NCBI GenBank assembly: GCA_030272155.1 | Contig: CP126204.1 | Span: 1,293,501-1,357,500, forward strand | Length of the DNA: 64,000 nucleotides | Origin: Tetradesmus obliquus | Lineage: Eukaryota; Chlorophyta; Chlorophyceae; Sphaeropleales; Scenedesmaceae | Direction: 5' to 3' | In this document: piece after piece, positions 14,201 through 24,955 of the stretch | How positions within the stretch are numbered: position 1 is the stretch's first letter | Layout of the letters: each line of letters begins with the position of its first letter | The notes under the pieces: generated by a model | Told to the model about the DNA's origin: nothing | Databases searched by the model: none | The model's input: the letters and a program-made list of their open reading frames with translations, nothing else | Made by a program: the position numbers and the translations under genes

Positions 14201-17200
14201 TCCATCATAATGGCTGGCTGAGCAGGTCTGACCCGCCCTACAAGACAGAGGTGGAGCTGCTGCCTGTGGCTGCTGGTGGCAGCAATGGGCAGGGCTTGTG
14301 CCGCTACAGCATTGTGGTGTACACGTCGGACATCAGGGGCGCAGGTGCGGTGCAACAGTGCGCAGCTTGATAAAGCACGACAGTGAGCTGTGCAGCACAA
14401 GCCATGTCGCAATGCTGCACAGCAACTTGGGTGGTAGAAGTGGAGCGATAGGTGCAACTGTGCAGTGAACTGCAGACCACCTGTCATTGCCGCCGCAACA
14501 TCCTGCGGCAAAGCTCGTGGGCCTCACTGTGTTGCCTTGCCTGCTGAATGCTGCCATGCAGGCACTGATGCAAATGTGAGCTGTGTGATCGGTGGAGATA
14601 AGGGCAGCACGCCGCGCCTGTCGCTGGAGAATGCAGCCAATAACTTCGAGCGAGGCGCGCGTGATGAGTTCAGTGTGCAGAGCGCAGATGTGGGCCAGCC
14701 CACCACGCTGCAGATAGCACACGACAACAGGTGAGGACAGCACAGCTGGGGAGGTGCCATAGCACTGATCGCCAGGGCACACCACACACTGACAAGATCT
14801 AGGCTAGATGCGAGGAGCCAGCAGCAGCATGCATTGCTGGCAGTTGCCTGCCGTCATGAGTGCTGCCTGGAATGTGGCAGAATGGCTGGCTGCCTAAACA
14901 TCTGACCCATCAAATGCGAATGTTTTCCTCCTGATCGAACACCAGCAAGCTACTCTGATAAAGTGACGGCAAGCTACTCTGATAAGTTCCTGTTGCGCAT
15001 GCTTGTGTCTGTGTGCTGGTGCTGTGTGCCTGCAGGGGTGCTGCTCCTGCCTGGCACCTGTCTCACGTGGAGGTCAGCAACCATGCCACAGGGGCACGTG
15101 CTGTGTTTTATGCCAATGCCTGGCTGGATGTGAAGCTGGGCACAGCCACGCTGCTGATGAAAGCCGGCGGAGCTGATGGGCAGGGTGCAGCACAGAACAA
15201 GTGGAAGCTGTCAGTGCAGACGAGGTGGGTATGATTAAAAGGAGGCCTGGGGTTTGATTTCAAGGCGAGGCAGAAGGTTGTTTCAGTTGTGATAGTGCGT
15301 TGTTTGCTGCTGGCTGGACAGTGTGCATGCTCAACAGCATGCGGCATGTCAAGTGCTATGGTCAGCGTTCTTCAGGGAATGTAACAACGGCTGCTTCTTC
15401 AAGCTGAGGCGACGGTGTGTAACAATATATGGTCAGTGTGTGTAAAGTGTACATCACTTATTGCAGTGTCATCGGTCGGGTCTAACCAAGCTTTGCTGTG
15501 TTTGGTGTGCCTGCAGTGACGTGCGCGGCGCAGGCACCGACGCTGACATCAGCGCCATCCTTGTTGGGGAGCAGGGCAGCAGCAAGGAGATGCGCCTGGA
15601 GAGCTCAGCAGACAACTTTGAGCGTGGCAAGGTGGGGGCTCATTAAATGCAGGCAGCGCTATGTGTCCACCTGGCTTCAAGGTGCCAGACACAACTCAGT
15701 TTCTGCTTTGCCTCACTTGTGTGTAACTGTACAAAGCAATTTGTTTCTTCCTCATCCTGGCGCTGTATGCGTATTTTCATCCACCGCAGGTGGACGAGTT
15801 TGTCTTGGACCTGGGCACAACGGACGTAGGCCCCAAACTGCTACAGCTAGACATCGGCTTTGCCAGCAAGAGCAGTGCAGCTGGGGCCCTGGGCGGCCTG
15901 TTGGGCCAGTCCTGGGCTCTGGGCAGTGTGGAGGCCATGCATATGGCTTCTGGGGCGCGGCAGCTGTTTGTGCACAATGGCTGGCTGGACAAGGCCCAAC
16001 GGCGGGTGACGCTGCTGCCGCGTGACTTGGGAGACAAGGTGAGGGTTGATATTCTGAAAGGCTTTGTGTGTTCTGCTTGCCTGCTTGTGCTGCTGATGCA
16101 TGCCTGACCTGGGCAACAAGGTAAGGGCTTACGCTTTCATTGGCGTTGTGTGTTTACCTTTGCCTGCTTGTGCCGCTGATGCATGCCTGACCTGGGCGAC
16201 AAGGTAAGGGATGGTTGGGGCTAGGGCCCTGGGCGGCCTGCTGGGCCAGTCCTGGGCACTGGGAAGCGTGGAGGTCATGCACATGGCTTCTGGGGCACGC
16301 CGGCTGTTTGTGCACAATGGCTGGCTGGATAAGACACAGCGGCGGGTGACGCTGCTGCCGCGTGACTTGGGAGATAAGGTCAGGGTTGATGTTTTGGTTG
16401 GCTTTGTGTGTCTTGCTTGGCTGCTTGCGCCACTGATGCATGCCTGGTGCCGCGGCAGCTGCTGTGTTGGGAAACAGGCTGCTGCAGAGCTCGTACAATG
16501 GTCACAAGCGCTGTCATGTGCTTACCTGCTGTTGTGCAGGCGTCCATTGACGAGAAGCCCCTGCAATACGAGGTGGTGGTGTACACCAGGTGCGCTGCTT
16601 TGCCGACGATGCACTGTGCCTGTGCTGCTAACACAAGCCGTTCTTCTGCACATCTGCCAAGCGTCCGGCTTTGAACGCAGCTGCTGCTGCTGCATTTGCG
16701 CAGGAAACGTGTTTGTGTTTGTGCTGTATGTACTGAACCGTCTGCTTGTGGCTGCAGTGATGTGCGTGGTGCTGGCACTGATGCTGACATCAGCATTGAG
16801 CTGCATGGAGAGAAGGTGAGCAAAGGACCTGGTTAACGCTGCAAATGCAACAATACAGCCGCCCCCAGCATCTGTGCTCAGCTGCTGCAGCTGCTGGCAG
16901 GGCATCTGCATCAAAAAATATGCCACTGCTTAGTGTAGACATGCTGCATCTGAGCGTACTGCGTAAGCCAAGCAGTATACAGTGCTGTGACATGTGCCTT
17001 TCAACTGCACTCGTAGGGCTCCAGTCCTGCCCTGCGTCTGGAGACCTCCGCCAACAACTTTGAGGTGTGTTTCTAGCATGGCAGCTGCGCAAATCATGTG
17101 CTAATGCACGCGACTCCAGCCTGCAAAGACACACAAATCCCTCTTGCCAATCCTCAGCCCCACACACTTGCAAGCCAGCATAACACTTTCCTTAGCAGAT

Positions 17201-17355
17201 CCTTTGCTGGAAGAATAGCGTGCATGCTTCGCACATCACCTTGCATTGCTCCTGCTTGACAGACAAAAGCGATGCACAGGCTGTTGCTTGCTAATACTCG
17301 TGGCTCCTCTGAGCATGGGAGCATATAGGCATGTGCCACCCCTGACTGCCTAACA

Positions 17356-17419
<64 letters not shown>

Positions 17420-18964
17420 TGCAGCGTGGTCAGCGCGACACCTTCTGTGTCGCTGCTGCTGACCTGGGCGCGCTGAGCCATGTGGTGGTGGCCAAGCAGG
17501 GCGGGGGGCTGGCAGGAGACTGGCACCTGCAGATGGTGGAGGTGCTGCACCCAGGTGAGTGGCGGCAGCCCCTACGCCAACCAAGTGGTTGATGTACTTG
17601 TGTGGCTCTACGTGCTCTTTGCATGCTTCACCCTTGCAAGAAAGTCATGCGGTCAGCGTTTTGCTGAATGTCGTCAGTGCTCAACATGTAGGTGATGGAG
17701 GTGCTGCACCCAGGTGGGGGCCAGCAGCCGGCGAAGCACGCTGTACATGCGTTTGAATTGTTCTACAAATGACTATGACATGCCAGCAGTGTTGCTGGAT
17801 GTGCCTGCAACCGCAGGTGCTGTCTCATGTCTGTACACACTGAGGCAGCAAGCTGCACTGCCTGACATTCACCTGTTGCTGCTTGCCGCTTGCTGCTTGC
17901 CGCTCAGGCCTGCAGCAGCGCTTCCAGTTCCCCTTCAACGACTGGCTCAAGGGCAGCAGTGTACGCCAAGAGATCAGGGCGGCCGGCGCACCTGGCAGCA
18001 GCGATGCTGCTGCTGCTGCTGCTGGCCGGGTGAACTTCAGGGTGGCTGTGACGACCTCAGATGTGCGGGGCGCTGGCACTGATGCGAATGTGGCGCTTGT
18101 GCTGTACGGAGAGAAGGGCGACACTGGGGAGAGAAAGCTGGAGAGCTCTGCCAACGACTTTGAGCGTGGCAAGGTGCGTGGGCTGTTGCCATGTGCACAA
18201 GTCTGTGTATAAAAGTATGCTGGCAGGTGATGGAAGAGTTTTGTGCATTCACTTGCACCACTGTGACATGAATCTGCAGATGTTGCACCACTGTGACATG
18301 AATCATGCACCACTGTGACATGAATCTGCAGATGATGCACCACTGTGCCATGAATCATGCACCACTGTGCCATGAATCTGCAGATGTTGCACCACTGTGA
18401 CATGAATCATGCACCACTGTGACATGAATCTGCAGATGATGCACCACTGTGACATGAATCTGCAGATGATGCAGCGACTCTTCCTATCAGCTGCTGGCTG
18501 GCTGTACCTTAGGCAAGTGGCGTGGCTGTCACAGCCACAAAAAAACAGTCATATTCCGCTGTCACCGTCTCCCATCTGTGCAGACTGACACCTTCTTCAT
18601 CAGTAGCCCGGACATTGGCCCCGTGCACTCCCTGCGCATCAGCCACGACAGCAGCGGCCTGGGCCCCGCCTGGCACCTGGCACGCATTGAGGTCACCAAC
18701 ACCAGCAGTGGGCAGGCGCTGCTGTTCCCTTACAACGGCTGGCTGGATGACAAGCATGGCTGCAGCCAGCTGCTGTGGCCTGACAGGTAGGCTGCTTGGG
18801 CTGATGACGAGCTTTTGTTGGAACTGGTTGCTGCTGTGTGCATGTGCTGGGCATACACCAGCGCAGGAGTCCATGCTAGTGCTAGACTGGCCGCCTTGCT
18901 TCACATGTTCTACTGCAACAAAGCGATTGTGACAGCATGTCTGATTCCGTATGAATGGCTGCGG

Positions 18965-19003
<39 letters not shown>

Positions 19004-22000
19004 AGGGATGGTGATGGGAAGGGTGATGCAGCCACCCACGGCTCAGGCACAGCAGCCAGTCCAGAATACGCAGTCACTGTGTACACCAGTGATGTGCGCA
19101 ACGCAGGCACCAGTGCAAACGTCTTCTGTGAGCTACATGGCTCAAAGGGCACCCTGGGTGCCTGCCGGCTCGAAAACGCATCGGAGAACTTCAGCAGAGG
19201 CCGCAAAGATGTGTTTGCTGTCAGGGGCAGCGACATTGGGGAGCTGCAGCAGCTGCTGCTGTGGCATGATGGCAGCGGTTTATCGCCTGACTGGCATGTG
19301 CAGCAGGTGGAGGTGCAGCATCCGCTGCTGCAGAAGCAGTGGATCCTGCTGTGCGGCAAATGGCTTGGGAAGAGCCAGGCACAACAAGCAGCAGCAGCAG
19401 CAGCAGCGAGCAAGGTTGCTGGCAGTGATGCACCAGAAGCCCAAGCAGCAGCAGCAGCAGCAGCAGCGAAGGCTGTCGGTGTGCCGCAGGGCTGCCTTGT
19501 TATACTGGCGCCTGGTGCCGATGTTGGTGCCGGCAATGCAGCTGGTAGTCAGGGGCCGCGCCTTGTCAGCTATAAGGTGGAGGTGCAGACATCTGACATA
19601 CGCGGCGCCGGCACTGATGCTGGTGAGGGCTGCCGCTGCACTGCCTTACCTGAAACGCAGCTGCCTCGCCTGCTTGAAAGCTGCTGGTTGCTACTGAAAG
19701 GCTGCAGAGGGAGCAGTGCAATGCACACACGCCGTCCTGCACATCGCGTTTTAGGCGTTGGCAAAGCGACTTGTACCATGCTTGTAATTGAAGCCAGCTT
19801 GCTGGTAAATGCCACCCAAGCAGCCTTCCACAGCACTGGCTGCACGCGTCTAACCGTTGCCTTTTGTGATCTTTCCCTTGCTGTGCTGCAGACGTGCTGC
19901 TGACCATATTTGGCAGCGCGGGTGACAGCGGCCCGCAGAAGCTGTTCACCTCTGCCAACGACTTTGAGCGAGGTGAGGCTTGCTTGTGTAACAGCTTGCG
20001 CTAGTGACGACAGCTCCAGACACAGCGCAGTGTGCACTCTGGACCCATCAGCATCCTGCTCTGCTATGCCATGTGCTGTGAGCACTCTTTCAACGACTGC
20101 CACGTACCAGTGCATTACACAGCCATCCAACGCTGCATATTTTACACAACTGTGCACTATGCTTCGATCACGCTGCGTGGCTGCAGGGAAGCTGGACACC
20201 TTCTTTGTGCAGGCGCCTGACGTTGGCAGCATCAGCAGCATCCAGCTGCAGTGCCAGGGAGGGGGCCTGACAGCAGCCTGGCACCTGGGCAGCGTAACAG
20301 TTACAAACAGTGCCAGTGGCCAGGTGGCAAAGTTTGTGCACAATGAGTGGTTTGACAAGAGCAAGGGCTGGGCCAAGGTGCGTGCGTGATGTGACGGCTT
20401 GTTTATCGTGTGTGGCTTCTGCACATAAATATGAATATTGCTTAGAGCAACAAACACCTTGAGTTAGACTGCTGAAGCAGCAAGCCACGGCAATGTGTTG
20501 GCTTGTCAGCATGTGTTTGGTAGCAGCTGTATGACCTGCCATGCTGCCGCCTCAATGCTGTGCTCAATGCAACAAACAACATGCGCAGGTGCTGCAGCTC
20601 CAGCCCCAGGAGGCAGCAGCAGCGCCGGCTCCTGCAAGCGCTGACAAAGCAGCCAATGGCAGCAGCAGCAGCAGTGCCGCAGCCAGCCAGCCACCTGAAG
20701 CCCCGCAGCTGGTGGAGTATGTGGTGGCAGTGACCACTGGCACTGCGCTGGGCGCAGGCACTGACGGTGACGTGTTCCTGGCCCTGAGCGGGGAGCGCGG
20801 CACGTTGGGGGAGCGGCAGCTGACCAGCAGCAGCACACACATGAACAAATTTGAAGGAGGTGAGCAGCCGTGGAGTTTGTGTATGCTTCGAGTGGTGAAT
20901 CGCACAGCATAACATCAGGCTGAGGGTATGTGCAGACGTAGTTCTGCTGCTCCTGCTCTACGTGCACCACAGCCGCGATGAATGTTGCGGCAGCGCAGCC
21001 TGCGCAAGTCAGAATAGATCTACCGCTGGCATGTACAGTGTCGACAGGTGCACGCATCACACACAATTGCCAAGCGCACCGCATCCTGACAAGGTATGCA
21101 TCCTCTCTGCTCCTGCAGGCAACACAGATGAGTTCCGATTCCAGGTGGGGCAGGGCAGGACAACATTGCAAAGCGCTTTCCTGCAGTGCACACCTGTTCT
21201 CACCTCAGCTGTCAGCAGCATGGATGTTACACCCAGCACCTCCAGTGCTGCGCATACCCATGATTAAGCAACTACTTATCAACCTGGAACATGCTTTTTT
21301 TACAGATGATACTGCTGTGCACTATGCAGGGTGCTGACGTGGGCGCTCTACAGTCGGCCACTGTGCGGCTTGTGGAACGCGGCGTGGGTGCCGCCTGGCA
21401 GCTGGCGCGCATAGAGGTGACCCGCCCCGACAACGGCAGCAGCGCGCTCTTCCTGCACAACGGCTGGCTGGCGCAGACCAAAGACAACCCGGATGGGCAG
21501 GTCACGCTGCGCGCGCAGCAGCAGCCAAGGCAGGAACAGCAGCAGCAGCAGCAGCCAGCAGCACAAGAGGAAGATGCTAGCAAGGATCTGCAATCCACAC
21601 CAGTTGCTAAACCTGCGCAAGCAATGCAAGACGACAAGCAGATGCAGCGGCAACAGGTGCCTGCTATGGCACAGCAGCAGCAACATCAGTTGGCGCCTCC
21701 ACCCTCTGTGCAGCAGCAGCAGCAGGGACCAAAGCTGCAGCCGCAGCTGGTGGAGTATGTGGTGGCAGTGACCACAGGCACTGCGCTGGGCGCAGGCACT
21801 GACGGCGACGTGTTCCTGGCCTTGACTGGGGAGCGCGGCACGGTAGCAGAGCGGCAGCTGATAGGCAGCAGCACACATGCCAACATGTTTGAGCGAGGTG
21901 AGCACGTCTATAGTGGGAGGAGATGCATACTATGGTAGCAGGTGCATGTGTGAGCAGTCAGATGGCAGCGGTTACGGCCGTGAGTGACAGTGGCAGCGCC

Positions 22001-22798
22001 AGTGAAACTGCTGATGTGCAGAGCCCACATCACTCTAGCTGGCTGTGCCTCAGTGCTGTAGATAGATAGACATGACACAGGCTATGACTTGTGCTGCAAC
22101 TTGCCTGGACTTTGCTACCAGGTTTGTTGCAGCAGCATGTTAATGAAGCTGCTGCCATGTGTTGCGCATCTCTGCTCTTGCAGGCAACACAGACCAGTTC
22201 CGCTTCATGGTAAGCAGGACCCAGCCGCCAGGAACTACGTTACGATACGTTATGTTGAATACCTGACCAACCTGATGTGCGGGTGTTGTTTTGAGTCGTT
22301 TAGTGAGCAGTGCTAAAGCCAGCGGCTGTGCTCCTGCTGTCAGTCACATGCTGATGTGGGTGACTGGCAGAGTATGCTCTGTGGTTACTGCGTCCTGCCT
22401 GCTGCACATTGCTGTGCATGACATGGCAGATTGTTCAGGCTATCTGCGGTGGCCTTCATTGTTTCGACAACACTGTTTAATCCTGATATGCGTTCTGCCT
22501 TTCTGGCCCTCTCACGACCGTCCCTTGCTGTGCAGGGTGCTGACGTGGGTGCCCTGCAGTCTGCCACTGTGCGGCTTGTTGAGCGCGGCCAGGGTGCCTC
22601 CTGGCAGCTGGCACGCATACAAGTGACCCGCCCCGACAACGGCAGCAGCACGCTGTTCCTGCACAACGGCTGGCTGGCGCAGACCAAGGACAACCCGGCG
22701 GGACAGGTCACCCTAAAAGTGCAGCAGCAGCCAGGGCAGCACCAGCCACAAAAGCAGCCTGCAGAGCCTATGCAACCACAACGCGTGCAGTCCCCGTC

Positions 22799-22833
<35 letters not shown>

Positions 22834-23057
22834 TCATGGCACCTCTGCCTCAGCAGCAGTCCCGGCCTGCCGCTGCCGCCCCCGAACCAAGCTGCGCATG
22901 GCAGCGCTGCAGCAGGCCCCACCCTGATGACCCTGCCTATGAGTTGGTCTTCTACCACAACAGCAGCACAGGTGTCAGCCAGTATGAGGCCCCGGCAGAG
23001 TACCTGGAATGGCAGGTGACACACCAAGCGTGGCAGCAGCAACAGCAGAAGACATAG
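1320..23057 (+). CDS. Giant EF-hand / EML (HELP-WD40) / 13x PLAT / WW-like protein; 5' end uncertain
   Basis: At least 53 exons with matching phases, about 2,800 residues. Exon starts: 1320, 1871, 2694, 3050, 3416, 3941, 4283, 4656, 5248, 5605, 6179, 6582, 6918, 7279, 7663, 7941, 8195, 8619, 8873, 9247, 9575, 9967, 10228, 10622, 10961, 11293, 11542, 11871, 12174, 12409, 12671, 13159, 13471, 13796, 14054, 14562, 15036, 15517, 15790, 16540, 16758, 17017, 17425, 17908, 18584, 19006, 19892, 20187, 20589, 21119, 21330, 22184, 22536 (stop at 23057). The centre matches echinoderm microtubule-associated-like proteins, which bind tubulin. The C-terminal two thirds is a PLAT array like animal LOXHD1. 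Together these suggest a long microtubule- or axoneme-to-membrane linker; that role is inference. The initiator ATG was not found and may lie upstream of the window. An 88-bp duplication in exon 1871-2161 breaks the frame unless spliced around. Confidence 0.85.
1371..1593 (+). repeat. Diverged tandem duplication of exon end plus donor (period about 125 bp)
   Basis: The sequence from 1371 to about 1480 (end of exon 1320-1395, its GAG|GTGCAC donor and following intron) recurs at 1496-1593. The second copy keeps the donor-like GAGGTGCAC but lies in the intron and is not in the inferred transcript. Confidence 0.75.
1901..2076 (+). repeat. 88-bp perfect tandem duplication inside coding exon
   Basis: Positions 1901-1988 and 1989-2076 are the same 88 bases. 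They encode LLTTQQLRHVWRSLGLKIS twice, in frames offset by one, because 88 is not a multiple of three. Upstream phase (exon 1320-1395) fits copy 1 and downstream phase (exon 2694-2825) fits copy 2. Confidence 0.9.
2195..2246 (+). repeat. (CAG)n microsatellite
   Basis: A CAG tract with one CAA interruption, just inside the intron after the exon ending at 2161. Confidence 0.9.
3835..3863 (+). repeat. (ATGC)n microsatellite
   Basis: About seven TGCA/ATGC units in the intron between exons 3416-3584 and 3941-4110. Confidence 0.9.
5126..5183 (+). repeat. Exon echo: copied start of exon 5248-5436
   Basis: The sequence after a CTGCAG acceptor-like site encodes VVQAHGPGLKAPSVH and then loses the frame. 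The true exon 122 bp downstream encodes VVQAHGPGLKMPSVHDGQ and continues. The acceptor was copied together with the exon start. Confidence 0.8.
7371..7430 (+). repeat. 30-bp tandem duplication of exon end and 5' splice site
   Basis: CACCGACATC...TGCAGGTGAGG occurs twice head to tail (7371-7400, 7401-7430), giving two identical AG|GTGAGG donors. Using the second would read through an in-frame TGA formed by the first donor, so the first (exon end 7394) is expected to be used. Confidence 0.85.
13007..13050 (+). repeat. Exon echo: copied start of exon 13159-13277
   Basis: After a GCCAG acceptor the sequence reads GWHLDHVEVVVDASG and soon meets stops. The intact exon 152 bp downstream reads GWHLDHMEVVDDASGTTYYF. 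The upstream copy is a decayed duplicate including the 3' splice site. Confidence 0.8.
13278..13470 (+). other. GC-AG intron
   Basis: Exon 13159-13277 ends CTCAAG and is followed by GCAAGTGATA, the classical AAG|GCAAGT non-canonical donor. The next exon starts after CCTGCAG at 13471. Phase 0 is kept and PLAT domain 5 continues, so GC is the natural donor. Confidence 0.75.
16222..16378 (+). repeat. Large exon echo of exon 15790-16038
   Basis: About 157 bp repeats the 3' half of the preceding exon, 330 bp downstream and including a donor. It encodes ALGGLLGQSWALGSVEVMHM and DLGDK. No acceptor of matching phase precedes it. Smaller copies of the exon end (CTGGGC(A/G)ACAAGGTAAGGG) lie at about 16110 and 16190. 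It could be a decayed or optional exon. Confidence 0.75.
17357..17417 (+). repeat. (CTG)n tract in front of a 3' splice site
   Basis: About twenty CTG units end just before the CCATGCAG acceptor of exon 17425-17554 and take the place of a polypyrimidine tract. Confidence 0.9.
18254..18469 (+). repeat. Intronic minisatellite of alternating 30- and 22-bp units
   Basis: Eight units begin TGCACCACTGTGACATGAAT and end either CTGCAGATG(A/T) (30 bp) or CA (22 bp), in the order 30-22-30-22-30-22-30-30. It lies in the intron between exons 17908-18173 and 18584-18786. Confidence 0.85.
22536..23057 (+). other. C-terminal exon with poly-Gln and WW-like motif
   Basis: The last exon finishes PLAT domain 13 (GADVGALQSATVRLVERG, WQLARIQV, LFLHNGWLAQTK), then runs through a Gln-rich linker including a ten-residue Gln tract near 22800-22832. 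It ends with a WW-like module: W at CAWQRC, then ELVFYHNSSTGVSQYEAP. The second WW tryptophan is replaced by Tyr. WW domains bind proline-rich ligands. The frame closes with TAG at 23055-23057. Confidence 0.6.
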
Positions 23058-23210
23058 CAGCAGCAGCTACACTGTTGACAGTTTGTAGTGTATTATTGAG
23101 TCTATGTTTACAGTGAAGATCGGCGTTGTGCTTGGTGCCACAACCTGTTAGTGCTGCCGTCCAAGTTGCTGCACCTGTTGCTTTGAATGGCTGGGGTTCA
23201 CAGCAGCGCT

Positions 23211-23215
23211 TGTAA
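23211..23215 (+). terminator. Candidate polyadenylation signal TGTAA
   Basis: TGTAA, the usual polyadenylation signal of chlorophycean algae, lies about 155 bp after the stop codon of the EML-PLAT gene and upstream of the next gene. Confidence 0.5.
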
Positions 23216-23433
23216 ACTTTCACACCCTTGCTTGGGACTCCATTTCATTCACCGTGGGAACAGGGCTTATCTGGTTGGAGGAACGATTGAGAGTTTGTGC
23301 CATCGACCATGCTACATACAAGCGGTGGTTCCGACAGCTGTTGCTTTCGCCCGACACACTTTTCCTGAGGAACACCCTGCAAAGGCCTCGTTTGTTTCTA
23401 ATCGTTCGATCGTATTTCAACATTGTTTCAGTG

Positions 23434-24898
23434 ATGGCAGGACCTGTCACTGCTCACAAGCCTGCAGCAGCAGCAGCAGCCACAGCAGCAGCAGCAGCAG
23501 CAGCAGCAGCACCAGCAAGGCCTCCCAGAACCAGAAAGCAGCACCGGCACAAAACAGACCAGAGCGTAGAGAATCAATGGCAACGCTTGCCGGACCGTAG
23601 CCTGCTGCAGTTTGAGCGCAAGGGCTGGGTGCTGACCCAAGGCTTGCTGCCACAGCAGCAGCTGCAGCAAGTGAAGGGCTGCATAGAGCAGGTGGTGCAG
23701 CAGCGCAAGCTGGAGGCTTTGAGGCACAGGTGAGAGGTGTAAGATTTCAATGATGTAAACGAAATGAAACTTGAGCAATCGTCAACAGTCCACATACTAT
23801 CAGAGCTCTCTTGGCAGTGACCTGTGTTGCACCTGCAGCGCGCATGTACTAGCTGTCCGACCAAGCCAAGCAGCGCACCGGCAAATGCGCAAAACGTTGT
23901 CGTACGGCCCGCGCAATAGGATGTTTCAGCTGTGTTGCCTTGTTTGTGTTGCCTTGAGGTGTTGTGTAAGGTGGCATGTCATTTGCTATTGTGGGTTGAC
24001 TGCAGTGGCCTGTGCTGCACCCTCAGCACATGCTGGCTCTGGGTCATGCCAAGCAGCGCACCGGCAGGTGTGCAGAACGTTGTCGTGCGGCCCGCGCAAT
24101 TAATTGTTTCAGCTGTGATGCCTTGATTGTGGTGCCTCGAGGTGTTGTGTAAGGTAAAATGTCAGGAGCTATTGTGGGTTGACTGCAGTGGCATGTGCTG
24201 CACCCTCAGCACATGCTGGCTCTGCAACCATGCCCAGCAGCGCACCGGCAGGTGTGCAGAACGTTGTCGCGCGGCCCGCGCAATTAAATGTTTCAGCTGT
24301 GATGCCTTGATGGTGGTGCCTTGAGGTGTTGTGTAAGGTAAAATGTCAGGAGCTATTGTGGGTTGACTGCAGTGGCATGTGCTGCACCATCAGCACATGC
24401 TGGCTATGCGGCCATGCCAAGCAGCGCACCGGCAGGTGTGCAGAACGTTGTCGTACGGCCTGTGTGTTTGAATATAATGTTCTCTGCTATTTTATGTCAT
24501 TGCTGCAGGGTGCGTGTGCTCTGCCCTGACTGCCAAGACCAGCTGGGTAGCATCCGCAGCGAAGCACAGGCGCTGGCGCTCATTCAGCAGCACGGCAGCA
24601 GCGAGCTGGGCTTCCTGCAGTTTTTCAACCTGCACCGCAGCGAAGGCCCCATAGCAGAGCTCGTACGCAGCAAGCAGCTGGCGGCGACTGCCGCGCAGCT
24701 CCTAGCGGCAAAGAAGCTGCGGCTGTATCAGGTGTGTGGCCTGCTGATGCGGCAGCTACGCGCAGCAGGTGCAGCTGCTCAGGGCACACTGCTGCAGCCC
24801 TGTTGTCTGCTGACACCCCAAGTCAAGCAGATGCCAATGCAGCGTGTTGTGCTTGAGTGACGTCAGACAGCCGCATACTAAGGCTAAGGCTGTCCATG

Positions 24899-24955
<57 letters not shown>

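Larger units (their letters stand above)
8619..22700 (+). other. Array of 13 PLAT/LH2 domains
   Basis: Each domain opens with a version of TSD(V/I)RGAGTDA, then a strand like FIILYGSGG, a charged GELKLEN...NNFERG turn, a (D)xF strand, LxxLxIGHDNxG, WHLxxVEV and a final (F)xxxxWL. Opening motifs lie near 8680, 9975, 10965, 11965/12175, 13530, 14315, 15220/15517, 16580/16758, 18055, 19083, 19590, 20735 and 21765. The last two have TTGTALGAGTDG in place of TSDVRGAGTDA and are close copies of each other. PLAT domains are beta-sandwiches that bind lipids or proteins. Most domains are split by introns at two recurrent points (after the TSD or GAG motif and after FERG), which suggests growth by exon-set duplication. 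Confidence 0.87.

Noticed and set aside
18254..18469. CRISPR-like regular repeats
   Set aside because: The repeats are directly abutting with no unique spacers and lie in a eukaryotic intron.
23932..24529. Small cysteine-rich ORFs repeated three times in the PhyH intron
   Set aside because: They follow from the 184-bp tandem repeat and lie between well-phased PhyH exons.
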